Below are positions 48,783 through 61,032 of a stretch of 64,000 nucleotides of DNA, piece by piece. Both the position numbers and the translations under genes were made by a program. Each line of letters starts with the position of its first letter. Positions within the stretch are counted from its first letter, which is position 1. The stretch lies in contig NC_037673.1 in assembly GCF_003255815.1 (NCBI RefSeq), positions 4,955,840 to 5,019,839 on the forward strand. The letters run 5' to 3'. This DNA is from Theropithecus gelada. Taxonomy: Eukaryota; Chordata; Mammalia; Primates; Cercopithecidae. The notes under the pieces were generated by a model that made no database searches, was not told the origin of the DNA, and saw only the letters and a program-made list of their open reading frames with translations.

Positions 48783-50978
48783 GTAGGTGCACCCTGGTCT
48801 CGGGGGAGCAAGGTTGACCAGATTTCCCCACCAGGACTGCCTCTTCTCTCCTGGTTTTCCTCTTCCCGCTCCTCTCTCTTCTCCCTTTTTATCTCTTCTT
48901 GACTTCCTTGCACTGCCAAGTTTCTGTTCTGCCAGCTTCGGACCACCCTCTCGGCTTCCATCAACTTCATGGGGTTGCTTAATTTCCTTTGGCTTCTGAA
49001 TCATGTCCTGGGGGCATCTCACACAGTGGCATCCATGTCCTTATCACTGGTCCAGCGTGGAGCAGAGGATGAGAGGGTTGAGGGGGTGTGAGTGTGAGAA
49101 TAGGGGTTCACTCGTCTCATTGACAGTGGGGCCCTGGAGACTCACCTAACTCCTGAGTGTGGAGCAGAGGACGAGAGGGTTGAGGGGGTGTGAGCGTGAG
49201 AATAGGGGATCATGTAACTCCTGGGCAGGTGTAGCCACATTCCAGGAAATGCGTGACTCCTGGAGAGCAGGAAGAACATGGGTTGCTTGGAAAGAAACAG
49301 TACCCATCTCCTGAGACAAGTTTTGGGGGGCAGCTGTTCTGTTTGTGAAAGGAAACTCTCCTGTTAGTTGTATTGAAATCGGTCACCTGGTGCTGCAGGA
49401 GGCTGGGAAGCCCTTTCTTCTGCACCATTCAGGAGCTGTCCTGGACCCCTTCATCATGGGAATAACACTGGAATCATTAGTTTGGAATACTGATGGTTTC
49501 ATGACTAGCTTCGGACCAAATGCTTCCAAAAGCGCTTCGGAAATCTTACACCCCACAGCGTGGTAACAGTACCACCAGCCAAGCATGAACCTGTCTGAAC
49601 GGGGTATTGAGAGATTACCGTAACCCAGAGCTGTGCCTTTGTATTGCCACAGCAGTTGTGGGAAGAAAGCTCTTCCCTGATCCCACGCTCCTCAGGGAGG
49701 GACCCAGGTCTCATCAGGCACTGTGTTTTCCCCACCCTCCAACGATGCCTTCTTTGTTCAGATTGGTAGGAAGTGCCAAGCAAGGCATTGAATCCTGTTG
49801 AGACACTGTTTCAGTTTGTCACTAAAAAATAAGAGCACCCTTGCTTGCTTGAGTGAGCTTGCCATTGGTAACAATGTACCTCAGGTCCTCTTTCACCTGG
49901 AGGGTAGGAATGAGTGTCCCATAGAACCGAATGCACTGTCATTGGAAAACACACATCCCTGGGTGCATATCCCTAGAGGCAGAGTCTACAGAAAGTAAGT
50001 GACATGGCTACATAATCTGTGGGCTGTGTCCAGGTAGAAAGTCTTTGCCCTGAAATTTAATACATGCACACACACACATCCCACACCACACACACACGCA
50101 TGCCAGAGTTTCTCTCTTAGACCTGGATCAGCGAGCAACCAAGAGGAGTGTTCCAACTCCTCTCCATCTTCCATCAGGATGCACAAAAAGCACACCTGTA
50201 AGCCTAAAGATGTGAATGCGAGGTCAGGACCTGGGCAGGTGTTGCCACCTGGGCTTCTCTGCTGGGGAACCTGAGGGCATTTTAGCCAGAGGTCCATTGG
50301 AGCTGCACAACATCATCCACTCTACCCCAGCAGGAGACAGCAATGCCGGGGGCCGGGACCTCTGCTCCAGAGACCCTCCGTGCCCAGTCTGTGGTGGGAC
50401 AGTGTACCTTGCTCCTGTGTGTTCTCCCGGCAAGCGGGGTCTGCAGCCTCCTGCCTGGGCTGCTGGTTTGCACAGGGCACCTCTGCATAAGCCAGGGTGT
50501 CTGCAACTGGAGCAGCTCAAGCTTAGAGCCTGCCTTAGCCGGGAGCTAAGAGCTTTGCTCTCCGTGCACCCTTCCTTTCCTCACAAGCAGCACTCGGATT
50601 CCTAGGGAAGATTGTGAGCCCTGAGTTTCTTCTACCTGCCCCTGCTTTGGGAACCAACATCACTGCAGTTGGGTGGGTCAATCCATAGAGCCGTGGTAGT
50701 TACCACATGTACTTATGTATTAAGTTTCAGTATGTTCCAATAGCAATGACAGCCCAGCATTTTAATTTTCCAGTGAAATGGGATGATGCCCTCAAGGTCC
50801 TCTTATTTTTAATGATGGATTCTATAATGTCTCTTAAAAATGCTAAGGTCCAACAATTTTCACTGAATGTTCACACTTATACAAATGTTCAAGCAGATAT
50901 CTTTGATATTTTAACCCACAGATTTTGCAAAAAAAAGAGATTTTTTTTCACTGACATCTTTTGTTCTCCTATTTTTAG
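48783..50978 (+). other. ADAMTS16: ADAMTS16 intron between TSR4 and TSR5 exons
   Basis: This 2,196-bp intron has donor gtaggtg and acceptor cctatttttag. A pyrimidine-rich stretch follows the donor, a diverged 50-bp duplication lies at 49057-49208, and a CA-rich simple sequence lies near 50066-50100. I see no Alu. The open frames on either strand show no family resemblance. Confidence 0.85.
49057..49208 (+). repeat. Two 50-bp direct repeats at 102-bp spacing
   Basis: 49057-49106 and 49159-49208 both read from GTGGAGCAGAGGA to GAGAATAGGGG with two C/T differences. They lie in the intron after the TSR4 exon. Confidence 0.9.
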
Positions 50979-51203
50979 TGCTCTGTGACATGTGAAAGAG
51001 GAACACAGAAAAGATTCTTAAAATGTGCTGAAAAGTATGTTTCCGGAAAGTATCGAGAGCTGGCCTCGAAGAAGTGCTCGCATTTGCCGAAGCCCAGCCT
51101 GGAGCTGGAACGTACCTGTGGCCCGCTTCCGTGCCCCAAGCACCCCCCGTTTGCTGCTGCAGGACCCTCGAGGGGCAGCTGGTTTGCCTCACCGTGGTCT
51201 CAG
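50979..51203 (+). CDS. ADAMTS16: ADAMTS16 exon: TSR5 body, linker and start of TSR6
   Basis: The 225-nt exon (75 codons, phase 0 at both ends) starts CSVTCERG, another CxxTCxxG O-fucosylation-type motif. It carries TSR5 cysteines LKC, KKC, RTC and LPC, then a linker rich in Pro and Ala (KHPPFAAAGPSRG), then the tryptophan segment SWFASPWSQ that opens TSR6. The acceptor follows a T-run (atttttag) and the donor is cag|gtaggg. The frame stays open for 60 codons beyond the donor to a TGA at 51384-51386, so failure to splice would give a TSR6- and PLAC-less tail. Confidence 0.92.
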
Positions 51204-52124
51204 GTAGGGGAGGCGCTCGGGTCCTGGAGAGCGGGCGAGCACAGCTCGGGCCTGGGGTTGGCCCGTGGCTCCCGGGGATGCTTCTGCGACGGTGTTTCCC
51301 CAAAGCCGGCCAAGCCACTGCATGAGGCTTTCTTTCCAGAGCGTGTGCGGGTGGCCTGGTTCCTGCGCGTGGGTGTGGCTTTCTGAGGATGGTCTCCAAG
51401 TGTTGCTGAATCTTCTGGGCACATGTGTTTTCCTCTAAATGTCACCCAATTAAGTATAAGGAGATGCAATGCTTTGAGTAAAATCTGGGCTGAATTCCCC
51501 AGAGATGAGCGTGAACACGAAAGGAATGTGGGCCCTGGAATAAATAGGTGGTTGTAAGTTTACGGTTCTTTTTAGCCCACCCTCAGCCCTCGCTGTTTCC
51601 TGCTCGGGTCCCTGGCAGCCTCACACCCACAATGGAGCTGGGGTTCCTTCCTTGGGGACTTTGTTTCTGTGTTCATCCTCGTCGGAGTCTGTGCCTGCGC
51701 CTCGCTCCGCCCCCTTGATGCTGCTGGTGGTTCTGCTTTCGGGTCGTGGTAGGCCCAGACCTCTAAGGAGTTCCGAAGGCTGATACTCGGTTCTCTGCAG
51801 CTCACTGCAACCGTGTGCACTGGCTCGTGGCTGCCCAGCAGAGTGGCACTTTATCTGGCCTTCTTTTCCCATCTCTTGGCTGGGAGAGTGAGCCTCTTTC
51901 CAATTTACACAGAGGTTCTCTGCCTGCTGCAGAGGCCCTGGCTCTGGTTCTCTCGTTTTGGGGGATGGAGGTGGAGGGAAGCAGGCGGAAGGGAACAGGA
52001 GTGACTGTGTGTGGCAGCAGCCCCCTACATGCGCTCTCTCACTGTCTTGCCCATCTCCATGAGGGTCCCTAACTGGGCCCTCAGGGAATGAGGGATTCCC
52101 ACAGTGGAATGAAGAGGAATAAGC

Positions 52125-52330
52125 ACAGGGACAACAGCTAGCCCCCACCGAGAGCCCCGTGTGCTGGCGCTGCTCTGAGCCAATTCCTTTCTCTCTCCTA
52201 TTAGCCCTCTAAGGGGGTGACATTATCATCCCTGTTTCACAGATGAGGCAACTGAGGCACAGAGTCAGCCCTCACAGTGCTGGTGAGAGGCACAAGCTCA
52301 CCGGCTCAATGGGGGCCACACGCATCGTCT
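52125..52330 (+). mobile_element. MIR element, plus
   Basis: 'gacattatcatccctgtttc' followed by 'agatgaggcaactgaggcac' is a well-preserved MIR core in sense orientation. Confidence 0.8.
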
Positions 52331-53220
52331 GGCTTCGGAGAATAGTCACTGTGTCGGGGTCCTTGGGTCCTAGCGATGGTGCTGCCCGGGGCCCTCTGCC
52401 CTGTATCCCCACTTCTGGGAGGCAGACAGAGGTTGCCTTTCCTGGATGAGGGCAGCAGAACAAAGACCTGACCCGATGGGAGCCTGTTGTCATGGGGACT
52501 GAATGCTGGTTGCTAAAAAGCAAGTAAAAATGACCTCATGCGTGTGCTTCTGCTTCCCATCTTATCAAAACACCTCCGCCCCCCGCCAGGGTTGCGTGAC
52601 CATAACAGGTGGCATTTGCCCCAACACACCCAAGGTGAAGTCCTACGTTGATCATGCCACCAAGGCGCCCATCACCAAGAGTTTTCCTGCAGACTCCAGC
52701 TGGGCCTCCGTGGTTTCCAGCATCTGATTCCAGAGGCCACTGGGCTGTGGCCTGTGCTCTATTACTCAGAAAAACTTTCACAGGTCCTTGTCTCTCTCCA
52801 AAGACATTTCCCAAATGATCAGCGTGGTGCCTGGTGCCACAGGAATAACCCTATCCGCAGTGAATGTCCAGCCTTCCCTCTCTGCCCACCTCTTGCCACT
52901 GTCCACAGAGAAGTCCCTGCTTGGACTCTCCCACGAGTCCTCTTCCCGGTTTGCCCACTCATCCTCCTCTCCAGGCCACCCTGTCCCGGGTCCCTGCACT
53001 GTGCCAGGTGTTGCTGTGAGCTCTCAGCATAACAAGCCCATCCCACGGAGGAGGGAACGTCCTCCCAGGGAGCACCTCACACCCTCCACCTCCCCCAGGG
53101 CCTGCGCTGAAAGGAAGTATGGACAGAAAACAGCTGCCTGGACACGCTTCCCATTCCATAGTGGGCCCCAAGCCTAGTAAGGCCAGCATAGATCAAGGCT
53201 ACTCAAAAGCACATAGGATC

Positions 53221-53502
53221 CCTCTAATCCCAGCACTTTGGGAGGTCAAGGCAGGTGGATCACTTGAGGTCAGGAGTTCGAGACCAGCCTGCCCAACATG
53301 GTGAAACCCTATCTCTACTAAAAAATACAAAAATTAGTTGGATGTGGTGGTGCATGCCTTTAATCCCAGCTATTCAGGAGACTGAAGCAGGAGAATTGCT
53401 TGAACCGAGGAGGCAGAGGTTGCAGTGAGCTTGGATGAAGCCACTGCACCCCAGTCTGGGTGACAGAGAGAGACTCCATCTCAAAAATAAATAAATAAAT
53501 AA
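53221..53502 (+). mobile_element. Alu element, plus, 5'-truncated, with 16-bp target-site duplication
   Basis: It begins within the left arm at 'cctctaatcccagcacttt' and ends in an AAAT-rich tail. AAAAGCACATAGGATC flanks it at 53205-53220 and 53503-53518, so the 5' truncation happened at insertion. Confidence 0.94.
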
Positions 53503-53657
53503 AAAAGCACATAGGATCACATGAAAACCATCAAAAATGATGTTTATCCAGATTACTTTGTTATGCTACGTGTTTTACATGTATATTCTATATATTTACA
53601 TGTGTGCATATTCACACACATACGTACTCACACACACACATGCATAAACCACATATA

Positions 53658-53965
53658 CAGTCATCCCTCTCTATCTATGGGAATTGGATACCAAAATCTG
53701 AGGATGCACAAGTTCCTGAAAGAAGATGGCACAGTATTTTCATGCAGCCTACACACATCCTCCAGATGCCTTAAGCCATCTCTGGATAGTTAATAATGCC
53801 TAATACAATGCTACACATCATTTCATTTTCATGGAGTCAGTGTAGTAATGGTGCACTTTTTGAAATTTTGTGAAAAATTTTTTTCAAATATTTTTGATCT
53901 GCAGTTGGTTGATTTGGTTGGTTGATTTCAGGGATGTGAAACCTACAGATAAGAAGGGCTTACTG
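53658..53965 (+). mobile_element. Tigger/MER2-like DNA transposon remnant
   Basis: The termini CAGTCATCCCTCTCTATC and, inverted, CAGTAAGCCCTTCTTATC form a matching pair. Inside are 'ggataccaaaatctgaggat' and 'atttttgatctgcagttggt', as in MER2/Tigger copies. It is about 308 bp long and carries no transposase. Confidence 0.75.
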
Positions 53966-54364
53966 TCTTTGATATACCATATATATGGCAGCCATGCACC
54001 TAACCCATACTGAGTATTCTGAATTTGCTGAATGGTGAATTTTAAAGGAAAGGCAAATTCAGTGAGCGAGTCCCGGCAGCTACTAAGATTCTGTCTTTAG
54101 AGAAGTTTCCTCCTGCAGCACAGACCATCAAAGCACACCCTTGTCTTGGGTTTTTCTTTCATTGTCTGTGGATACTGTGCATCTGTTGAGAGATCTGTCT
54201 GTGACGGTGTCATCTTTAAAAGCCAAAGGTAACCCTCATTGGCCAACCATGTGCTTCCTGGCTGCTGACCCATGATGCAAGTGGAAACAGACACACCCAA
54301 GCACATGGCTGGTTTGGGGTGGGCTGGAGAGTGCATGTGTGGGTTTAGGAGATCCAGGCCAGGT

Positions 54365-54368
<4 letters not shown>

Positions 54369-54415
<47 letters not shown>
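54369..54415. repeat. (GT)n microsatellite, about 23 units
   Basis: A pure 47-bp alternating GT run followed by GCATGTGATC. It is long enough to be polymorphic and can adopt Z-DNA. Confidence 0.96.
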
Positions 54416-54416
<1 letters not shown>

Positions 54417-54944
54417 ATGTGATCAGAAGAGGGAGAGGCACTGCCAGAGAAAGCAAATGGAATGTGGCCAGACAAGCTCATAAAGAGTCGTGCACAGTTC
54501 ACATCCCGGTCAGGTGGCCAGATCACCTAGTAACCAATTTGACTGGGTTTTTAAGGATTGAGGATTTCCTGAGATGGACCTGCCAATGGGGCAAAACCCA
54601 CCATAGGCCACTCCGCAGGCAGAGGAGTGCAGAAATCAGTGCAGGTGCCTGTTGGGCAGCCAGAGTCAAGGTGTGAACAAGGGAGGCTGAGCTCAGCAAC
54701 CAAGCACCCCCCGAATGCTTGGTCAGTTGGAATCACTGGTCCCTGACGGTGACCAGCTCTCCCCAAGCCTGTGTCTCTCCTCTCGTGTCCACCATCCTCC
54801 AGCTTGTAGGACCCCACCCACACTGCACAGCCCATCTCTCATCCTTCCTAGCCCCCAATTCCCTTTTCTGTGGCCACTTCCAGCCCGCCACTGGTCATCT
54901 CTCCTCTGGAGAGGGACCCCACACTGTGTCTCATTGGTAGCGTC

Positions 54945-55398
54945 CTGAGCTGAGTAATGTCTCCAAAACTCAAGTCCACCCAGGACCTCTGAATGTAGAC
55001 TTATTGGAAATAGATGCAGATGTAATTACCTGGGCTGACATCATCCTGGATTAGAGTGGGTACTAAACCTAAGGACTGGCTGTCCTCGTGAGAAGACCAC
55101 AGGAAGACACAGAGACTCCTCACGTGGGGAGCAAGTGGTGGGTGGCACTGGCTGCGTGATGGGTGACAGAGGCAGGCATCGGAGTGGTGCCCATATGACA
55201 AAGAACACCGAGAGCTGCCAGCACCACCAGATTCTGGACCAGGCATGACGGGCTCTCCCTCAACCTCCAGGAGGAACCACCTCTGCTGCTCAGACCTTGA
55301 TTTTGGATTTCTGGCATCCTAAACTGTGGAAGAATAAATTTCTGTTGATTCAAGCCCCTAGTCTGTAGCAATGATTACAGCAGCCCCAGGGAACTCAC
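54945..55398 (+). mobile_element. MaLR LTR of MLT1 type, plus (approximate)
   Basis: 'gtaatgtctccaaaactcaa', 'ttattggaaatagatgcaga', 'cttgattttggatttctggc', 'gaataaatttctgttgattc' and 'attacagcagccccagggaa' follow MLT1 order, including the AATAAA block. Confidence 0.7.
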
Positions 55399-56032
55399 AT
55401 GGGTGTTGTTCGTGTCCTTGTCTCTTTGTGTCTGTTCCTGACCCCAGAGAGGGTCAGCTGCCTGCAGACAAGCGTCTTCTTTCGCTTTAAGTGCTGCAGA
55501 GCCCTAGCCCAGAGCCACGAGGACCAGGGGTGTGTGAGTAGCAGGGGCTGGGTCTCACTGAATGCCCGTGGCTTCTGCTGGCACTTGGACTTCTCCTGTG
55601 TCAACCAAGAGACACAGAATCAAGACCTCAGGGCCCTGTGCCTCGCAGCCCCTGTGGTCAGGACATCGAGAAGGGACGGACTTGCTGGCTCTTCCACTCT
55701 CGGCCTTCCTGACTCCCCTTGAACCGGAGTAGCCTCAGCTCTGCAGCCCTTTGCCTTCACTCACACCCACCACCACCTGAGAACTAAAATCAGCATTGGC
55801 CAACTGAAACCCAGCCCTGCACGGGAAGCTGCAATGAACCAGGCGAGTATGACATAGCAAAAATCCAAAGCAATTTAATCCACCCTGGAATCTTTCTTCA
55901 GTATTAGCTAAAATTTTACAAACATAAAACCAGTTCAAAATCTCCTCCAAATGACACCACGCTTCACCCTGCTCGCTGGAGTTCTGGGTGTACATGTGTG
56001 AGACGGCATTGCTGTGTATCGGTCTGCTTCTC

Positions 56033-56035
<3 letters not shown>

Positions 56036-56065
<30 letters not shown>

Positions 56066-56347
56066 GAGATGGAGCCTCGCTGTGTCACCAGGCTGGAGTG
56101 CAGTGGGGTGATCTTGGCTCACTACAATTTCCGCCTCCCCAGTTCAAGGGATTCTCCTGCCTCAGCCTCCCGAGTAGCTGGGACTACAGCTGTGAGCCAC
56201 CACACCCAGCTAATTTTTGTATTTTTTAGTGGAGTTGGGGTTTCACCATGTTGGTCAGGCTGGTCTAGAACTCCTGACCTCAGGTGATTCATCCACCTCG
56301 GCCTCCCAAAGTGCTGGGATTACAGGCATGAGCCACTGTACCCAGCC
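56036..56347 (-). mobile_element. Alu element, minus
   Basis: A TTTTG-repeat tail precedes 'gagatggagcctcgctgtgtc'; the body ends 'gagccactgtacccagcc'. Full length, S-like, with a few indels. Confidence 0.9.
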
Positions 56348-58117
56348 CCCTTCCTTTCATTTTCTTCTGAGGCTGCTGTCTTTTGTGCCAGGTGAAACAG
56401 CAAGTGAGCTAGGCAGCCGAGTCGAGGCATTTCTCAGGCAGACACTTTGCCTTCTCTCTCTGACTATGAGAAATGTGGGTCAGGGACAAAGAGGAAACTG
56501 AGGACCCTGAAACTGAACCCTGTCCTCTGGCTGCCAAGCCCATGTTCGCCACCCCCCTGCTTACTGCAGAGACTTCAGCAAATTTAGAAAGTAGAAAACA
56601 AGGTTTATCATTATTTAACGTATGCCCTAAAATACATCTAAAACCTAAACTGCATCTTTAATAGCTGTTGCCGTTCTGAGATACTCAATCTGTTTGTCTA
56701 AGTCGTTTTTACCATAAGCAGGCTGAAGTCTTTATCCACCATGATTCATCTGCTGCGTTCTGAGGTTGTAACTTTTCCTGGGGGTGGTAATGGCTGAAAG
56801 GGCTATGTTTACCATAGCACTTGCGTCTAAGTCTCTGCCTTCACACTGTGGGAAATTGTCAGACGGTAATGAATGGCCCGGGTCTGGCTGAACTTTGCCA
56901 CCAGACAGGCTTATTCTTGTGACAGTCTAAAGATCGCCGTTCCTATTATTTGGTCTGCAGGATTTCTATTGATTTAAATGTTTTGCTTATCTTCACATTT
57001 CATGGTGCAGGGCAGTCCGGGACTGATTTAAATCACTGCAGTCATTTGGGCTTAGTGTCAGGTTGTTCCCACGCTAATTTGGTCTGGGAATGGCTGGCGT
57101 GCAATCACCTGTTGGACACTGACCCCACATGTAGAGACAGGGTGTGCCCTCGGTGCTGGGCAGTGTGGGGCAGCCCTGGCTCATTCTAGGAGCTGCCCAC
57201 AATTTGGTCAATTTGTGACCAGGACAGAGCACACACTGATTTGGAAACTCATGGGCACTGAGGGGCAGCAGCCATGTCAGAGAATGAATTTGATTTTCCA
57301 CCGTGGCAGTTAAGCCTGCATAAGACTGCATCCTGTACCAAACACGCACAGGAGCATACATGTGCCTGTGTGTGTACACAAACACACACGGAGTGCATGG
57401 ACATCTCAACCGATGAGGCTGCGTGGGCACTGCGCTGTTCATCCCAGGGTTATTCCCTGAACCCTGATCTAGTCTCCCATCTCTGATAATTCCACAGTAA
57501 ATCTGCTCTCATCATCTTCCAAAATTATGTGGTGCCCAGAAAAACATGAACCGGCCTGCTGCTGGATAGAGAAGGTCACCACACACACCTGCTGAGTTTG
57601 AGGGAGTTTGTATTTGGAACCAGTGGGGTTTGTGCAAAAATTCACAACCTCGGTTATGTGGACAGCAGAGGTTTCTGTGAATAAGGCCATTGAGGTCTCT
57701 GCCATCCCATCCTGAAATGAGCATGGACATTTGGTCCTGGGATAGTGGGAAGTTACAGGGCAGAAGCTCTAAACCGGGAGAGAGAGCACACCCAGGCCCT
57801 CAGGAGGAAGGGGAATAAAGAGGGGGACTTAGAGCAGGCCTCTCAGGAGAGATTTCATGGTAAGAAAACAAGTGTGTGAAGCCTGTGGCCTCCAGGAATT
57901 AGCATGTGTTTGTTTGTTTTCTGTTCCCTTTGTTTGAGACATAAGCTCTGCCCTGCCGAAGCCCCAAGGTTGTCATGCTTCCTCTGAGCATGCTGGAGAG
58001 AGGCCACCAGCGCTTCAGTCATGAGGGAGACTGGCAGCCTCAAGTCCCACTAGCTCCTTTCCATAAAGAGCAGTGATGTAACAAGGAGGAATTGCTCCAA
58101 TTTAAAAAAAAAAAAAA

Positions 58118-58413
58118 GACTGGGCGTGGTGGCTCACACCTATAATCCCAGCACTTTGGGAGGCCGAGGCAGGCGGATCACGAGGTCAGGAGATCGAGAC
58201 CATCCTGGCTAACATGGTGAAACCCTGTCTCCACTAAAAATACCAGAAATTAGCCAGGCGTGCTGACAGGTGCCTGTAGTCCCAGCTACTCCAGAGGCTG
58301 AGGCAGGAGAATGGCATGAATCCAGGAGGTGGAGCTTGCAGTGAGCTGAGATCGTACCACTGCACTCCAGCCTGGGCAACAGAGTGAGACTCCATCTCAA
58401 AAAAAAAAAAAAG
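58118..58413 (+). mobile_element. AluY-like element, plus
   Basis: It runs from 'gactgggcgtggtggctcac' through 'gatcacgaggtcaggagatc' to an A tail at 58399-58413. An A run (58103-58117) also precedes it. Confidence 0.92.
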
Positions 58414-59517
58414 CAACAACAGGAAAACAAAACAAAACTAAAAGCAAATGTTCTTATACAAAATGCATCTCTTTTATTTTATTAATGACTAAGAGTAATG
58501 ATTGACTTCCTATTCTTCAATAGTGTTCGTGTAGTTGTGTGGTTCATCTCTGGTACATGAGCTGCTGAACTCTCTAAAAGCATGGAGCCTGCCACTGAAA
58601 CAGGAGCATACAGAAGATTAGGAGGGAGAGGTTTTCTAGTACTTCAGCGCTCAGGAAACTTGGTGCTTATTCCATGCCTTGGATTAGACTTGCTGGAAGG
58701 GGGCTGGAGCTAATGCTATCTGCAGAGCCTCTCTTAGAGTGTGAAAGTCAGCAAGGTGGTCTTTCAGGTGAAGAAGAAGCTGCCATCATTCTTGAGGAAG
58801 TCCTTGAGTCCTAAGATGACCAAAAGGCTCTGCTTGCAGGACCTCGGGGAGAACTAACACCTGGACACTGCGATGATGCTTTTCCACATCCAATTTCCCA
58901 AATCCAACAGTCTTGGCAAGAGCCCCTGGGCTCACCTGGGACTGGCGTCAGGCCCCGGGTAGACAACTGGGCAGTGCTGCGTACCCCCATGAGGGACGCA
59001 GACCAAGAGGCTTACTAAGGCACTGGACGATTGGGTGGCTGTGGGATGACCAGCCCGATGATGGCCATGGGAGCCTGCAATGCTTCTGCATCACGCTCTG
59101 CTCCACGCTCCCATGGGGGATGAATCAACCCCAGTCATTCAGATAGGGCACCTGCCAAGGCTTACCATTCTCTGCCCCTGGGGAGTTTTCACAGCTGGAG
59201 GAGAGGCAAGCCTTAAAGACAGGTCCTCACAGACGCTGCAAAACTGCTGTGTGTACAGAAGAGGGGTCTATGACAGGAGAGAGCTCTGTAGAACTGGGGG
59301 TCACGAGGTCCTCTGCAGGCTGTGACAGGGTGGGGCAGGGTGGGGAACCATCTGTCCAGAATGATGGAAAGGAGTCTCAGTCTCTCTAATGTTTGCAGTC
59401 AGGCCACACGCTGGCTGTATGCACCACTTTTGTTAGATTAAGATGTGGTTGAAGTCAGTTCTGAAAATAAGAAAAGGCAGAAGAGCGTTTTCCAGTGTAA
59501 TTCTGAAAACCTAGGGC

Positions 59518-59698
59518 GGTGGCTCTCCTAGCGTGGCCCCCACCTGCAGTGCAGCAGCAAAGTCACTGTTAGAAGTGCAGGCTCTTGGGCTCCACCCAGA
59601 CTGACTCAAGCTTGAGCCCTTTGGGGGTGGGGTCCTGTGGTCTGTTTTAATAAGTCCTCTGGGTGATTCTAATGCACATTCAAATTGGAGAGCTGCTA
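59518..59698 (+). mobile_element. MER5A-like element
   Basis: 'ggtggctctcctagcgtggc', 'gggctccacccagactgact' and 'gggtgattctaatgcacatt' followed by 'ggagagctgct' reproduce MER5A order with complementary ends. Confidence 0.65.
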
Positions 59699-60389
59699 GT
59701 CAGGGGGTGAAGCCACCATCATGGGGGTTTGGACAGCTGGCTCTGACAGTGGATAGGTAGGAGGTACAGGTGCAGGTCACCATCACAGCACAGCCCAGTG
59801 TCCCCTCTCACTGCATCATCGGTAGGATGCTCAGGTTGGATCCCATGAAGTCGGAGGAAGAAGCACTAAGCACTGACTTCCAGATCCAAATCCCAGGCCC
59901 CCCTTCCACTGAGTAGTATGTTTCCTTAAGGTGCTGTGTCATATGACTTACCCACCACACCTGTTGGACTGCAGCCTCTTGGACACTCTCAGACCTGCCT
60001 GCCCCCTCTGTCGTCACCCAGGAGTCTGTGTGATTATCAAGGCTCCAGGTGATTTTTAGGATCCGTCTGTTTGGAAGTCACAGATCCAAGGGAACGTCTG
60101 GAAGGCGAATTCTAAACAGCTGTGCTGAGTTTTAAGCCATCATATCTGTGAGACTGAGGAATAACTTGGATTTTTTTCTTCCTGGAATGAAAAGTGAATA
60201 TACATTTTCAGGTTTCTTCTTTTTCATCTCCAAGCATATAACCATCTTTATCCATTCAAAATATTTCCAAAATGTGCAGCTGAACATCTTTCTGTCATCT
60301 TACATAAAGAAATGAAAATTTTGAGAAACGTGGAAGCTTTTTTCCCATGAATTTTTTTCACGGGGAATTATAAAACTCTCAGGATGAGG

Positions 60390-60500
60390 GCTTCTCACAC
60401 CTCCTGTGCGTAGGAATCATCTGGGAATGGTGCAGATTCTGATGCTGTACGTCTTGGAAGCAGGGATGCTGAGAGTCAACCCTGATAACAAGCTTCCCCC
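60390..60500. mobile_element. Possible MER5-like fragment
   Basis: 'gggcttctcacacctcctgt' followed by 'aggaatcatctgggaatggt' resembles one end of a MER5-type element. The other end is not clear. Confidence 0.35.
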
Positions 60501-60644
60501 CGGGCCCCTGTGGCTGGGCCAAGAACCTCACCATAAGTAGCAAGGATTTGCAACTGTCCTAAGGCTCGGGGCCAAGTTGATTGTGTTCATCACTTGTATC
60601 AAGTGCCTAGAACAGTGCCTGGTACTGGGGAGGTGGGCAATTTT

Positions 60645-61032
60645 ATTAACCCGTTCTCACGCTGCTAATAAAGACGTACCTGAGATGCTCAATTTGTAAA
60701 GGAAAGAGGTTTGATTGACTCACAGTTCCGCAGGACTGGAGAGGCCTCAGAAAACTTACAATCATGGTGGAATGGGAAGCAAACATGTCCTTCTTCACAT
60801 GACGGCAGCAAGGAGAGGTGCTGAGGAAAGGGGGAAAAGCCCCTTACAAAACCATCAGATCTTGTGAGAATTCACTCACTCGCTATCACTAGACTACCAT
60901 GGGGGTAATTGCCCCCGTGATTCAGTTACTGCCCTCCTGGTCATATGGGGATTATGGGATTATGACACTTAGGGATTACAGGAACTATAGTTCAAGATGT
61001 GATTTGGGTGGGGACACAGCCAAACCATATCA
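60645..61032 (-). mobile_element. MSTA-like MaLR LTR, minus
   Basis: On the minus strand it starts TGATATGGTTTGGCTGTGTC and ends GAGAACGGGTTAATA, with 'cacaagatctgatggttttg'-type internal text. This is the order of MSTA/MSTB. It is about 388 bp long and solitary. Confidence 0.8.

Noticed and set aside
48256..48831. 191-codon minus-strand frame opposite the TSR3/TSR4 exons
   Set aside because: It is a shadow of GC-rich coding exons on the + strand with no independent support.
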